A stretch of 64,000 nt of DNA from Allomuricauda sp. (GCF_013911645.1 NZ_JACESV010000004.1:124001-188000); one strand, 5' to 3'. Shown: positions 52,152 through 61,137, counted from the stretch's first letter. Made by a program: numbers and translations. Notes: generated by a model from the letters alone, not told the origin.

Positions 52152-52595
52152 TTATTCTTCCTCTTCTGAGGCAGGAACAGTAGGTTCTTCAGCATCCTTT
52201 TCGTCTTCAACAAAATCAGTGATATTGTTGTCGAGAAGGATGTTGTACCACTGTACAATTTTTTTGATATCGCTAGCGTACACTCGATCCTCATCATAAT
52301 TGGGAAGCACTTCAAAGAAATACTCTTCCAATTCTATTTTATCGGCCTTGTGACTAATGGAGGTTTTTTTGCCTTCTTCTTTCTCCTTGATTTTTTGAAA
52401 GACCTCTTTCAAAGGAATTTCCTCCTCCAAGGTATAAATGGCTATTTCGGACAACACGCTTACATTGCTTCTTAAACCAACGGTTACACGTTTGCCATCC
52501 AAAAGGGATTCGCCAACAAATCCGCCCCGGGTTTGTGTCAATAATTTGTAAAGTCCCGGTTTACCTCCAATAGATAAAATCTTGTCTAATGCCAT
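52152..52595 (-). CDS. DUF5606 domain protein
   Basis: A 147-residue protein beginning MALDKILSIGGKPGLYKLLTQTRGGFVGESLLDGKRVTVGLRSNVSVLSEIAIYT, the DUF5606 family of Bacteroidota, followed by a helical middle and a long acidic C-terminal tail (EDEKDAEEPTVPASEEEE). The function is unknown. It is third in the run ruvX-def-DUF5606, 55 bp after def, and has a TATTTTTG box of its own (minus strand, 52624-52617). Confidence 0.85.
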   Translation of the reverse strand: MALDKILSIGGKPGLYKLLTQTRGGFVGESLLDGKRVTVGLRSNVSVLSEIAIYTLEEEIPLKEVFQKIKEKEEGKKTSISHKADKIELEEYFFEVLPNYDEDRVYASDIKKIVQWYNILLDNNITDFVEDEKDAEEPTVPASEEEE

Positions 52596-52650
52596 TCAAA
52601 TAGTAATTTATGGGCGCAAAAATATGTTTTTATTGCAAACAGCGATTTTT

Positions 52651-53241
52651 TTAACGTCCTTTTTTGATTTTGGGAAACCTCATTCTGTAATCCACATCTA
52701 TTTTTCCTTTGGAAATTTTCTCCAATCGACTTTTTAAAAGACGTTTTCTAAGCGTTGAAAGCTTATCTGTGAACAAAATTCCTTCAATATGATCGTATTC
52801 GTGCTGAATCACCCGGGCCAATAGGCCGTCAAAAGTTTCGGTATGAGGTTTAAAGTCTTCATCCAAGTAACTTATGGTGATCTCGGGCTTGCGTTTTACA
52901 TCTTCACGGATATCGGGAATACTTAAACACCCTTCGTTAAAGTCCCACTCCTTACCACTTTCCTCTTCAATTTTGGCGTTGATGAATACTTTCTTGAAAC
53001 CATCCAGCTGTTCTTGCTCTTCCTTGGTCAACCCCTCATCATCCGCAAAAGGTGTGGTGTCCACCATAAACATTCTGATGGGAAGTCCCACCTGCGGGGC
53101 GGCCAAACCAACGCCATGGGCATTGTACATGGTCTCCCACATGTTTGTTATCAGTTCATCCAGTTTTGGATATTCCGATGTAATATCCTTTGCCTTTTTT
53201 CGCAACACGGGGTCTCCGTAGGCTACTATGGGTAAAATCAT
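52651..53241 (-). CDS. def: peptide deformylase
   Basis: Def removes the formyl group from new proteins. The 196-residue protein has the three family motifs: GVGLAAPQVG near residue 43, EGCLSIPDIRE with the metal Cys near 108, and QHEYDHIEGILF with the two metal histidines and catalytic Glu near 147. An insert of about 20 residues after the first motif is normal for Bacteroidota. It begins three bases after the ruvX stop, so the two genes are coupled. Confidence 0.96.
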   Translation of the reverse strand: MILPIVAYGDPVLRKKAKDITSEYPKLDELITNMWETMYNAHGVGLAAPQVGLPIRMFMVDTTPFADDEGLTKEEQEQLDGFKKVFINAKIEEESGKEWDFNEGCLSIPDIREDVKRKPEITISYLDEDFKPHTETFDGLLARVIQHEYDHIEGILFTDKLSTLRKRLLKSRLEKISKGKIDVDYRMRFPKIKKGR

Positions 53242-53244
53242 AAA

Positions 53245-53655
53245 TCAAAATCTGTTTAAGTAGGCCTGCAATATGAGCGTGGCACTTATTTCATCGACTA
53301 GGGCCTTGTCCCTTCTTTTTTTCTTTTTCATTCCGCTGTCCAGCATGGACTGTACCGCCATTTTGGAGGTGAATCGCTCGTCTTGGCGTTCCACGGGAAT
53401 GGATGGAAACTTGGTTTTTAGTTTGTTTAAAAATCCTTGGATAAGCTCTTCGGACTCGGATGCGGTATTGTCCATTTGTTTGGGCAAACCTACTACAAAA
53501 CGTTCTACCGATTCCTTTTGCGTATACTCCGCCAAAAACGTCAACAAACCTTTGGTTTCAACGGTGGTCAAACCAGAAGCAATGAGCTGAAGTTCATCGG
53601 TAACCGCTATTCCCGTCCGCACCTTTCCAAAATCCAAAGCCAAAATTCTAGCCAA
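53245..53655 (-). CDS. ruvX: Holliday junction resolvase-like RuvX/YqgF
   Basis: RuvX/YqgF is an RNase H-fold nuclease needed for 16S rRNA 5' maturation and proposed to resolve Holliday junctions. The 136-residue protein begins MARILALDFGKVRTGIAVTDE, the conserved start with catalytic Asp8, and has ERFVVGLPKQMDNTASE, ERQDERFTSKMA and VDEISATLILQAYL with the further acidic residues. The start is TTG at 53655, the only codon that fits the family's first residue. It leads the ruvX-def pair and has a TATTTTTG box upstream (53676-53669). Confidence 0.94.
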   Translation of the reverse strand: MARILALDFGKVRTGIAVTDELQLIASGLTTVETKGLLTFLAEYTQKESVERFVVGLPKQMDNTASESEELIQGFLNKLKTKFPSIPVERQDERFTSKMAVQSMLDSGMKKKKRRDKALVDEISATLILQAYLNRF

Positions 53656-53730
53656 AATATTTTTTTGGCAAAAATAACCTTAAAAATGTTATGCGCTTAA
53701 AAATGGGAACCATAATTCTGCCATGGGGCT

Positions 53731-53738
53731 TATCTTTG
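53731..53738 (+). promoter_or_regulatory. -7 box of dapD
   Basis: TATCTTTG, perfect to TAnnTTTG, ends 17 bp before the ATG at 53756. An in-frame ATG at 53723 lies upstream of this box and would not be on the transcript, which decides the start. Confidence 0.6.
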
Positions 53739-53755
53739 TCAAAACTTTAAGAAAA

Positions 53756-54571
53756 ATGACAGGATTAAGAACGCTGATAGAACAAGCGTGGGACAATAGA
53801 GCCTTGTTGGAAGATGAAAAAACTCAAGTCGCCATACGTGAAGTAATAGACCTGATCGATGCGGGTGAATTGCGATGCGCTGAACCAACGGAAAATGGTT
53901 GGCAGATCAACGAATGGGTGAAAAAAGCGGTGGTGCTTTATTTCCCCATCCAAAAAATGGAAGTTTTAGAAGCTGGCATTTTTGAATATCATGACAAAAT
54001 TCCACTAAAAAAAGGATACAAAGAAAAGGGTGTCCGTGTAGTTCCACATGCCGTTGCCAGGCACGGGGCCTATATTTCCAAAGGAACCATTTTAATGCCC
54101 AGTTATGTAAACATTGGCGCTTATGTGGACGAAGGGTCCATGGTGGATACTTGGGCCACGGTGGGAAGTTGTGCCCAAATTGGTAAAAACGTCCATTTGA
54201 GTGGCGGTGTTGGTATCGGAGGTGTATTGGAACCTTTGCAAGCGGCTCCCGTAATTATTGAAGACAATGCCTTTATCGGATCTAGATGTATTGTTGTGGA
54301 AGGGGTGCGTGTTGAAAAAGAGGCCGTTTTGGGTGCCAATGTGGTTTTGACCGCTTCAACCAAAATAATCGACGTTACCGGAGACAAACCTGTCGAATTG
54401 AAAGGAAGGGTTCCGGCCAGATCGGTCGTCATTCCCGGCAGCTATACCAAAAATTTCCCTGCCGGTGACTATCAGGTACCCTGTGCCTTGATCATTGGTA
54501 AAAGAAAGGAAAGTACGGATAAGAAAACTTCGTTGAACAATGCGCTCCGAGAGCACAATGTAGCAGTGTAA
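53756..54571 (+). CDS. dapD: 2,3,4,5-tetrahydropyridine-2,6-dicarboxylate N-succinyltransferase
   Basis: DapD succinylates tetrahydrodipicolinate in the lysine/diaminopimelate pathway. From ATG 53756 (MTGLRTLIEQAWDNRALLED) the protein is 271 residues, close to the 274 of E. coli. It has an N-terminal helical domain and a left-handed beta helix with hexapeptide repeats (ILMPSYVNIGAYVDEGSMVDTWATVGSCAQIGKNVHLSGGVGIGGVLEP), ending with ALIIGKRKESTDKKTSLN. It is monocistronic and divergent from ruvX. Confidence 0.97.
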   Translation: MTGLRTLIEQAWDNRALLEDEKTQVAIREVIDLIDAGELRCAEPTENGWQINEWVKKAVVLYFPIQKMEVLEAGIFEYHDKIPLKKGYKEKGVRVVPHAVARHGAYISKGTILMPSYVNIGAYVDEGSMVDTWATVGSCAQIGKNVHLSGGVGIGGVLEPLQAAPVIIEDNAFIGSRCIVVEGVRVEKEAVLGANVVLTASTKIIDVTGDKPVELKGRVPARSVVIPGSYTKNFPAGDYQVPCALIIGKRKESTDKKTSLNNALREHNVAV

Positions 54572-54605
54572 GGCTATGCCCTCATTTTTTTGAGCTTAGA
54601 TAATG

Positions 54606-54650
54606 ATAGGGTTGTTTTTTTGACGAAAAAGAAGCAACCCTATTGCTTTT
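54606..54650 (+). terminator. terminator after dapD
   Basis: ATAGGGTTG (54606-54614) pairs with CAACCCTAT (54635-54643), with a 20-base AT-rich loop, followed by TGCTTTTT. A second stem, AATTGTTTG/CAAACAATT (54726-54734 with 54752-54760), lies further on and runs into a short T stretch. Confidence 0.65.
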
Positions 54651-54780
54651 TCAGCCTCTATAATATACCTATTAGAATTAAATTTTGAGATTTTAACAAA
54701 AAGCAAGTAGGGAAATTGAAGAGCCAATTGTTTGTAAGAAAAAGAAACGTTCAAACAATTTTTACGCTGTTTTTTTGTTA

Positions 54781-54788
54781 TAGCTTTG
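54781..54788 (+). promoter_or_regulatory. -7 box for the first LPS-type glycosyltransferase
   Basis: TAGCTTTG is a perfect TAnnTTTG box, 28 bp before the start codon at 54817. No -33 TTG at normal distance. Confidence 0.5.
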
Positions 54789-54816
54789 TAAAAATTAAAC
54801 ACTACACCAATAAATT

Positions 54817-55620
54817 ATGGCTGAATTGAGCACCCCAAAGCAAAAAATATCAGCACTTGTGATTACCTACAATGAAATGGGATACATTGAAAAATGTATC
54901 GACTCCGTTTCCTTTGCCGATGAAATTTTAGTGGTTGATTCCTACAGTACCGATGGTACTTACGAGTATCTTTTGGACCATCCTAAAGTCAGGGTAATCC
55001 AAAACCCTTTTGAAAATTTTACGGCCCAAAAATCGTTCACACTTAAACAGGCGACAAATGACTGGGTCTTGTTTTTGGATGCGGACGAGGTGGTTACAGA
55101 AAGTCTTCAAAAAGAAATTATCGACACCATAAACAACCCTAATGCCCAAGAAGCATATTGGTTTTATAGAAAGTTTATGTTCCAAAACGAGCCTCTAAAT
55201 TTTAGTGGATGGCAGACCGACAAAAATTATAGGCTTTTCCGAAAGAGCAAAGCTCATTTCACGGATAGAAAAATTGTACACGAAACTTTGGTTGTCGATG
55301 GCAAGTCTGGCATTCTAAAAGAAAAATTGATTCATTTCTGCTACAAAAATTATGAAGACTACAAAGGTAAAATGCTCAAATATGGCAGATTAAAGGCCAA
55401 AGAAGACTTTTACAAGGAAAAGCATTTCAATTACCTTTTGATGACAGTAAAACCTATCTGGAAATTCTTCAACCATTACATTCTACGCCTCGGATTTTTG
55501 GATGGCAAAAAAGGATGGACCATTTGTTACTTGAACGCCCTTGGTGTCTTTGAAAGGTTCAAAGAATTAAAACGATTGGAGAAAAAGAACGAGCTTGCTT
55601 ACTATTTGGTAATGCCATAG
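54817..55620 (+). CDS. glycosyltransferase family 2 (WaaE/KdtX-like)
   Basis: A 267-residue GT2 enzyme. The N-terminus KISALVITYNEMGYIEKCIDSVSFADEILVVDSYSTDGTYEYL and FLDADEVVTESLQKEI are close to the LPS core beta-1,4-glucosyltransferase WaaE/KdtX group. No membrane helix is predicted; it probably works at the inner face of the membrane on the LPS core. It is convergent with the next GT2 gene, overlapping it by 19 bp at the 3' ends. Confidence 0.88.
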   Translation: MAELSTPKQKISALVITYNEMGYIEKCIDSVSFADEILVVDSYSTDGTYEYLLDHPKVRVIQNPFENFTAQKSFTLKQATNDWVLFLDADEVVTESLQKEIIDTINNPNAQEAYWFYRKFMFQNEPLNFSGWQTDKNYRLFRKSKAHFTDRKIVHETLVVDGKSGILKEKLIHFCYKNYEDYKGKMLKYGRLKAKEDFYKEKHFNYLLMTVKPIWKFFNHYILRLGFLDGKKGWTICYLNALGVFERFKELKRLEKKNELAYYLVMP

Positions 55621-56435
55621 TACGTCCAAACCATTTTATTGGATTTGGTCTCCTTTCTAATAGCTTGGTTCTTGGCAATGGATTCAGGTGTTTTATATCC
55701 TCTTTTATGATCCAAGTGCACGCAGACCGCACTATAACGTAACTGTTTCGATTTTATCCCAAAATTGAACAAGCGCTCACCCAATTCACGATCCTGCCCA
55801 CCGTACTGCATACGCTCGTCAAAACCGTTAACATTTAAAATATCCTTTTTCCAACCCGATGAATTATGACCGTTCCAGCTAGCATTGGTCGGAGTAAAAG
55901 TATTCAACAACTTGGAAACAATTCCATTTGCCGTGAGTTTATTGTTCTTAAAAGTCTTTGGAATACCTTTTTCCTTGAGCCAATGAATATTAAAACAATG
56001 CTGTTTTTCAATATCTTCAAGGGTAATCATTTTGGAAATATTCATGGGCAGCATATAGTACCCGCCAGAAATAAAGTATCCAGGTTCTTTGTTAATGTAG
56101 TGCACCTCCACAAAATCCTCCCGTGGAATACAGTCACCATCTGTCATAATAATATAATCGGCATTGCACGCCTCCACAGCTTTATTGAGAATTCTTGACT
56201 TTTGGAACCCATCGTCCTCTTGCCACACATGGATAATATTGTAAAAGACCTTTTTGGACATTTTTTCCAATAACTCCTTGGTTTTAGGACCGGAACCATC
56301 ATCGGCCACAACCACCTCAAAATCCTTGAAAATCTGGCAATTGAAGCCCCACAACACTTTTTTTAGCCATTCCTCGGCATTATAAGTGCTTACGATTACT
56401 GATATTTTCGGTGATTCCGTTTCCTGTGGGTTCAT
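55602..56435 (-). CDS. glycosyltransferase family 2
   Basis: A 277-residue GT2 enzyme from ATG 56435 (MNPQETESPKISVIVSTYNAEEWLKKVLWGFNCQ). Motifs are VVVADDGSGPKTKELL, IIMTDGDCIPREDFV (DxD type) and the C-terminal GGQDRELGERLFNFG acceptor-site region seen in chondroitin-polymerase-like GT2 enzymes. An earlier in-frame ATG at 56462 lies upstream of a perfect -7 box, so the shorter start is preferred; it would give an almost leaderless mRNA. It belongs to a three-gene surface-glycan cluster. Confidence 0.86.
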   Translation of the reverse strand: MNPQETESPKISVIVSTYNAEEWLKKVLWGFNCQIFKDFEVVVADDGSGPKTKELLEKMSKKVFYNIIHVWQEDDGFQKSRILNKAVEACNADYIIMTDGDCIPREDFVEVHYINKEPGYFISGGYYMLPMNISKMITLEDIEKQHCFNIHWLKEKGIPKTFKNNKLTANGIVSKLLNTFTPTNASWNGHNSSGWKKDILNVNGFDERMQYGGQDRELGERLFNFGIKSKQLRYSAVCVHLDHKRGYKTPESIAKNQAIRKETKSNKMVWTYYGITK

Positions 56436-56440
56436 CTGAG

Positions 56441-56478
56441 CAAAAATAGTAAAGTCTATCATTTAAAAGATAACTTTG
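56441..56478. promoter_or_regulatory. divergent promoter pair
   Basis: Two perfect TAnnTTTG boxes face away from each other: TATTTTTG on the minus strand (56448-56441) for the GT2 gene and TAACTTTG on the plus strand (56471-56478) for the GT4-like gene. They are 22 bp apart, so polymerase binding at one should hinder the other. Confidence 0.55.
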
Positions 56479-56511
56479 CAAAAAAGTACAGTTCTTTACA
56501 AAAAACTATCC

Positions 56512-57591
56512 ATGAAGAAAGCAGCACTTATTGAGTTTAATTCATATCACGATGAATGTCTGTACTCACAGATAAGGTTTCTCGATTCCGCTGGATACTC
56601 CCTGACCTTGGTCGTGAGCAGTCAAATAAAAGACCGGGCTTCTGAATATCTGGAGATTCCTGATGATGTTATAACATTCACCCGTTCCGATCAAAAGAAT
56701 CTCTTCAGTCGCATTTTCTTCTTATGGAAACTTAAAAAACAGTTCAAAAAAAAAGGCATAAAAACAGTCATATTCAACACGGCAAGTTCTAGGCTGGAAG
56801 TAATTTTGTTGAGTTTTCTTTTGAAAAAGAGGGTATCATTATTCGGTATACTACATAACCTGAAAAAAGTAAACCATAGCTTTTCGCAAAAACTCATCAG
56901 CAAGTCCATAATAAACTATTTTGTACTCAACGATTTTTTAGAGAACTCCATCGAATTGGAAGACAAATCAATACAGCTACAGGGTTTTTACCCCATTTTT
57001 TTTCCAACCTTCGAAGAAACATCAATCAAAAAACAAGATGATGAGATTTGGATCAGTATACCGGGCAAACTTGATTTTGGAAGAAGAGACTATTATTTGG
57101 TGGCGGAAGCTCTTCAGAAATTACAATCCAAAAGCAAGTTGAAAATCCTGATTTTGGGAAGCACCAATTCCAATGACCCTAAAAGCATAGAATTCATTGA
57201 TTTCATACAAAAAAACAAGCTCCAGGAAAACTTTGTGACTTTTGATTCTTTCTTGGATAATGATGTCTTCCATGACTACTTGAAAAAATCGGACTATATC
57301 CTCATCCCTTTGGACACTATTGGAGATAACTACGCAAAACATAAAATCATGGGATGCTACAATCAAGCCTTTGGGTATCAAAAAACCTTGATTTCTCCTA
57401 TCGGCCTCAGCCATATTCCCGACATTGACAAGCATTCCATACTTTATGACGGGACAAAAGGATTAACATTGGTTTTAGGGCAAATAAGTCAAGGAAAAGG
57501 AGAAAAAAAGGAATATATGGAAAGCAAATGGAGTTTTGAAGCGCAAAAAAACAACTACATCAGCTTTCTTGAAGAAAATCAAATTAAATGA
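56512..57591 (+). CDS. putative glycosyltransferase (GT-B, family 4-like)
   Basis: A 359-residue protein from ATG 56512 (MKKAALIEFNSYHDECLYSQIRFL); the upstream in-frame TTG lies within the promoter and is rejected. The fold reads as GT-B: an N-terminal Rossmann-like half to about 175, then IWISIPGKLDFGRRDYYLVAEAL and LKILILGSTNSND, and YAKHKIMGCYNQAFGYQKTLISP, where GT4 enzymes bind the nucleotide sugar. The usual E-x7-E motif is not clear. It is coupled to the next gene by a 4-bp overlap. The substrate is unknown. Confidence 0.65.
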   Translation: MKKAALIEFNSYHDECLYSQIRFLDSAGYSLTLVVSSQIKDRASEYLEIPDDVITFTRSDQKNLFSRIFFLWKLKKQFKKKGIKTVIFNTASSRLEVILLSFLLKKRVSLFGILHNLKKVNHSFSQKLISKSIINYFVLNDFLENSIELEDKSIQLQGFYPIFFPTFEETSIKKQDDEIWISIPGKLDFGRRDYYLVAEALQKLQSKSKLKILILGSTNSNDPKSIEFIDFIQKNKLQENFVTFDSFLDNDVFHDYLKKSDYILIPLDTIGDNYAKHKIMGCYNQAFGYQKTLISPIGLSHIPDIDKHSILYDGTKGLTLVLGQISQGKGEKKEYMESKWSFEAQKNNYISFLEENQIK

Positions 57592-58148
57592 TCGAAGAAA
57601 TCAACAACTGCAATGAAGTACTGCAAGAAGGCGGGCTTATCCTCTACCCTACCGATACGGTCTGGGGCATAGGTTGCGATGCTACCAACCCCGAAGCCGT
57701 AAAAAAAGTATATGCACTCAAAAAGCGCGAAGACACCAAGGCGCTCATCTGTTTGGTAGCCAACCAGGCCATGCTGGAACGTCACGTAAAAGAAGTTCCC
57801 GATGTGGCCTACGATATTATGGACTTGGCCACTAAACCAACTACTATCGTATTCGATAATCCCATGGGCATAGCCAGCAATTTGGTAGCGGAAGACAATA
57901 CCTTGGCCATTAGAGTGGCTTCCGATAAATTCTGCCAATACCTCATCAATAAATTTAGGAAGCCGATAGTTTCCACATCGGCCAATATTTCGGGTAATCC
58001 TACCCCAAAACAATTCAAGGATATTGATGAAGAAATTTTAAAAGGAGTGGACTATGTGGTAAATTTGCCCGATGAAAATATAAACCCTTCCCCATCCTCC
58101 ATCATTAAATTGAGTACAGACGGACAGGTGAAGGTTATTCGGGAATAA
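57588..58148 (+). CDS. L-threonylcarbamoyladenylate synthase (Sua5/YrdC family)
   Basis: This enzyme makes threonylcarbamoyl-AMP for the t6A base of ANN-reading tRNAs. The 186-residue protein has the YrdC fold motifs LILYPTDTVWGIGCDATNPEAVKKVYALKKRE with the KxR pocket, IAIRVASDKFCQYLI and PIVSTSANISGNPTP. It has no C-terminal Sua5 domain, so it is a TsaC-type enzyme. It overlaps the glycosyltransferase by 4 bp (ATGA) and precedes the CCA enzyme by 2 bp, two tRNA-maturation genes together. Confidence 0.94.
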   Translation: MIEEINNCNEVLQEGGLILYPTDTVWGIGCDATNPEAVKKVYALKKREDTKALICLVANQAMLERHVKEVPDVAYDIMDLATKPTTIVFDNPMGIASNLVAEDNTLAIRVASDKFCQYLINKFRKPIVSTSANISGNPTPKQFKDIDEEILKGVDYVVNLPDENINPSPSSIIKLSTDGQVKVIRE

Positions 58149-58150
58149 TA

Positions 58151-59581
58151 ATGGCGAAGGAATTCCATACAAAGGCAATACAACATCCTATTTTTAAACT
58201 TATTGGCGAAGCTTCGGACGAGCTGGGAGTTGATTCTTACGTAATCGGTGGTTTTGTACGTGATTACTTTTTAAAACGAAACACTCCAAAAGATATAGAC
58301 ATTGTTGCCATTGGCAGCGGAATAGAACTTGCCAAAAAAGTAGCAGCCAAACTAAAGGGGAAACCAGAGATTTCGGTATTCAAAAATTTCGGTACCGCCA
58401 TGATCAAGCACAAAGATTTAGAACTTGAATTTGTAGGCGCCCGAAAAGAAAGCTACAATCGGGATAGTCGAAAACCCATTGTGGAGGATGGCACTTTGGA
58501 AGACGACCAAAACCGCCGCGATTTTACCATAAACGCGATGGCCCTGGCGCTTAACCAATCGAATTTCGGTGAACTTTTGGACCCGTTTGATGGTTTGGCC
58601 GATTTGGACAAGCAAATCATACGTACACCATTGGAACCGGGCATCACCTATTCTGACGACCCGCTGAGGATGATGCGCGCCATCCGATTCGCCACACAAT
58701 TACATTTCACCATTGAACTGCAATCCCTTCAGGCCATTACCGAGAACAAGGACCGTATCAAAATAGTTTCCAAGGAACGTATCGTGGACGAGCTCCACAA
58801 AATTTTGATGAGTTCCAAACCATCCCTTGGATTTTCGTTGATGCACAAAACTGAGCTTCTGCCATTAATATTGCCAGAACTTACTGCTCTGCAAGGCATT
58901 GAAGAAATAGAGGGCCAACGCCATAAGGATAACTTTTGGCACACTCTGGAGGTGGTGGACAATATTGCCGAAACCACCGACAACCTTTGGTTACGCTGGG
59001 CCGCATTGCTGCACGATATCGGCAAGGCTCCCACCAAAAAATTCCATAAAAAAATCGGTTGGACGTTCCATGCGCACGAATTTGTTGGGGCAAAAATGGT
59101 GTACAAACTCTTCAAAAGGTTGCGGATGCCCTTGAACGAGAAAATGAAATTCGTTCAAAAAATGGTATTGATGAGTTCAAGGCCCATCATCCTTTCCGAG
59201 GATCATGTGACCGATTCCGCGGTAAGGCGGTTGGTTTTTGATGCAGGGGATTTTGTGGAAGATTTGATGACGCTTTGCGAGGCCGACATTACAACCAAGA
59301 ACCCGCGCAAACAGAAAAAGTACAAGAACAATTTTAAGATAGTCCGTCAAAAAATAGTGGAGGTCGAAGAACGTGACCATATCCGAAACTTTCAACCGCC
59401 CGTTTCTGGTGAAGAGATTATGAAAACCTTCAACCTAAAGCCTTCAAAAGAAATTGGCATCATCAAAGACGCCATCAAAGAAGCCATTCTAGAGGGAGAA
59501 ATTCCCAACGAGTATGAAGCCGCCTACCATTTTATGTTGGAAAAAGGCAAAAAAATGAATTTAAAAGTCCACTCCGAATGA
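58151..59581 (+). CDS. CCA tRNA nucleotidyltransferase with HD domain
   Basis: A class II nucleotidyltransferase that adds or repairs the CCA end of tRNA. The 476-residue protein has the head motif YVIGGFVRDYFLKRNTPKDIDIVAIG near residue 30 (catalytic DxD in DIDI), RRDFTINAMALALN, DPLRMMRAIRFATQL and ERIVDELHKIL, then an HD domain with HKDNFWHTLEVVDNI and LLHDIGKAPTKKF near residue 290. It is flanked by the TsaC-type gene and by ctaA, whose start overlaps its stop (ATGA). Confidence 0.94.
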   Translation: MAKEFHTKAIQHPIFKLIGEASDELGVDSYVIGGFVRDYFLKRNTPKDIDIVAIGSGIELAKKVAAKLKGKPEISVFKNFGTAMIKHKDLELEFVGARKESYNRDSRKPIVEDGTLEDDQNRRDFTINAMALALNQSNFGELLDPFDGLADLDKQIIRTPLEPGITYSDDPLRMMRAIRFATQLHFTIELQSLQAITENKDRIKIVSKERIVDELHKILMSSKPSLGFSLMHKTELLPLILPELTALQGIEEIEGQRHKDNFWHTLEVVDNIAETTDNLWLRWAALLHDIGKAPTKKFHKKIGWTFHAHEFVGAKMVYKLFKRLRMPLNEKMKFVQKMVLMSSRPIILSEDHVTDSAVRRLVFDAGDFVEDLMTLCEADITTKNPRKQKKYKNNFKIVRQKIVEVEERDHIRNFQPPVSGEEIMKTFNLKPSKEIGIIKDAIKEAILEGEIPNEYEAAYHFMLEKGKKMNLKVHSE

Positions 59582-60591
59582 AAAAGAACAAATATGTAGT
59601 GTATTGGTTGTTAACAGGATGCTTTCTCATTTTTATCATGGTTTTGGTCGGGGGTATCACGCGTCTTACGCATTCTGGACTTTCCATTTCCGACTATAAA
59701 CTGATTCATGGGACCATTCCTCCCATGAACGAGCAGGAATGGCAAGAGGCTTTTGACCTATACAAACAATATCCAGAGTACCAAAAATTAAACTACCATT
59801 TTGGAATCGAGGAGTTTAAGGACATCTACTTCTGGGAATGGCTGCACAGGGTTATAGGTAGATTTATCGGCGTGGTATTTATTTTACCGTTCTTATACTT
59901 TTTGTTCACCAAAAAATTGGACAGGCCCACCATTAAAAAATGCCTGATTCTGCTCTTTATGGGCGGATTCCAGGGTTTTTTGGGCTGGTACATGGTCAAA
60001 AGCGGCCTTGTAGACCGTCCTGATGTGTCCCACTATAGGTTGGCGGCTCACTTGACCACGGCATTCCTCACCTTCGCCTATAGTTTGTGGGTGGCACTGG
60101 ACCTTATTTATCCAAAGCGAAAAGAAATCAATATAAAAATCAGGAATCTGATTCGAGCTGGACTTGTCCTCCTCTTGGTACAGATCATCTGGGGTGCCTT
60201 TGTGGCAGGTTTGGACGCAGGTTTTATACACAACCATTGGCCCTTGATGAACGAAGGCAAACTGATGCACGAAACCGTGTACATTGAGCAACAACCCCTG
60301 ATCAAAAACTTTTATGAAGGGAAAAGCGGAGTACAGTTTGTACACCGATACCTAGCTTATGTTGTAGTTGGTTTTATTGCGTTGATTTGGTACAGAACAC
60401 GAAAAATACAGACAACACCACTTCAAGAAAAAGGATTGAAATCCTTGTTGATATTGGTTTTTGTACAATTTTTATTGGGTGTGCTCACGCTTATTTACGC
60501 TGTGCCCCTTTGGTTAGGAATTGCGCATCAAATTGGTGCATTTTTCCTTTTGGCAGCTATGACTTTTACTTTGCATAGGTTCGCCAAATAA
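59578..60591 (+). CDS. ctaA: heme A synthase (COX15/CtaA)
   Basis: CtaA oxidises the C8 methyl group of heme O to make heme A for cytochrome oxidase. The 337-residue membrane protein has eight helices with heme-ligand histidines in VGGITRLTHSGLSI, FWEWLHRVIGRFIGV, SHYRLAAHLTTAF, VQFVHRYLAYVVVG and LGIAHQIGAFFLL. The length and first-loop FxxYKQYPEYQKLN fit the COX15 (type 2) group of Proteobacteria and Bacteroidota. No other oxidase genes are in the window. Confidence 0.95.
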   Translation: MKKNKYVVYWLLTGCFLIFIMVLVGGITRLTHSGLSISDYKLIHGTIPPMNEQEWQEAFDLYKQYPEYQKLNYHFGIEEFKDIYFWEWLHRVIGRFIGVVFILPFLYFLFTKKLDRPTIKKCLILLFMGGFQGFLGWYMVKSGLVDRPDVSHYRLAAHLTTAFLTFAYSLWVALDLIYPKRKEINIKIRNLIRAGLVLLLVQIIWGAFVAGLDAGFIHNHWPLMNEGKLMHETVYIEQQPLIKNFYEGKSGVQFVHRYLAYVVVGFIALIWYRTRKIQTTPLQEKGLKSLLILVFVQFLLGVLTLIYAVPLWLGIAHQIGAFFLLAAMTFTLHRFAK

Positions 60592-60603
60592 GGTCTATTA
60601 TTG

Positions 60604-60611
60604 TACCTTTG
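60604..60611 (+). promoter_or_regulatory. -7 box for the pRiA4b-like gene
   Basis: TACCTTTG, a perfect TAnnTTTG, ends 22 bp before the ATG at 60634. An in-frame start further upstream would fall inside the promoter, which supports the shorter protein. Confidence 0.55.
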
Positions 60612-60633
60612 TGCCCACTCTAAAATTTTATGG

Positions 60634-61137
60634 ATGATTTATAAAATCAGGATAATACTTGATGCTGAGGAAGATATCTTTCGCGATATCGAAATTGAAG
60701 ACCAAAGTAATTTGGAAGATTTCCACAATGCCATAACCCAAGCTTTTGGTTTTGAAGGGAGTGAAATGGCCTCCTTTTACACCTGTGATGAAGAATGGAA
60801 CCAAGATGAGGAAATTGCCCTCTTTGATATGAGCGAGAGCGGTTCCGATATCCGATTGATGAACGAAACATCCCTTGACGATGTTTTAACGGAGGACAAT
60901 CCAAAAATGATCTATGTTTACGACTTTTTTAGCATGTGGACCTTTTTTGTGGAATTGGCCGATATTGTTGACAAAGAAGATGGCAAGGTATACCCGAACC
61001 TACTGTTCACCTTTGGTGAACTGCCCGATGCCCCGCCAGAAAAAAAATTTGAAGCAAAGCCCAGTGATGATGAGGGGAATTTTGACGACCTCTTAGATCG
61101 GTACGATGATATGGACTTTGACGAAAACTGGAATTAA
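60634..61137 (+). CDS. plasmid pRiA4b ORF-3-like protein
   Basis: A 167-residue acidic protein beginning MIYKIRIILDAEEDIFRDIEIEDQSNLEDFHNAITQAFGFEGSEMASFYTCDEEW. The pattern of R/IEIxxxxxLxxLHxxIxxAFGWxxxHLxxF is that of the pRiA4b ORF-3 (IS1096 passenger-like) family, with the usual MIYVYDFFSMW strand following. The C-terminus is very acidic (DDLLDRYDDMDFDENWN). Despite the family name there is no transposon here. The function is unknown. Confidence 0.82.
   Translation: MIYKIRIILDAEEDIFRDIEIEDQSNLEDFHNAITQAFGFEGSEMASFYTCDEEWNQDEEIALFDMSESGSDIRLMNETSLDDVLTEDNPKMIYVYDFFSMWTFFVELADIVDKEDGKVYPNLLFTFGELPDAPPEKKFEAKPSDDEGNFDDLLDRYDDMDFDENWN

Noticed and set aside
53723..53755. Upstream ATG of dapD
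   Set aside because: It lies before a perfect -7 box, so it would not be on the mRNA, and the family length fits the second ATG.
60634..61137. The pRiA4b ORF-3-like gene as evidence of a plasmid or transposon
   Set aside because: No transposase, inverted ends or composition shift is seen nearby; the family is widespread on chromosomes.
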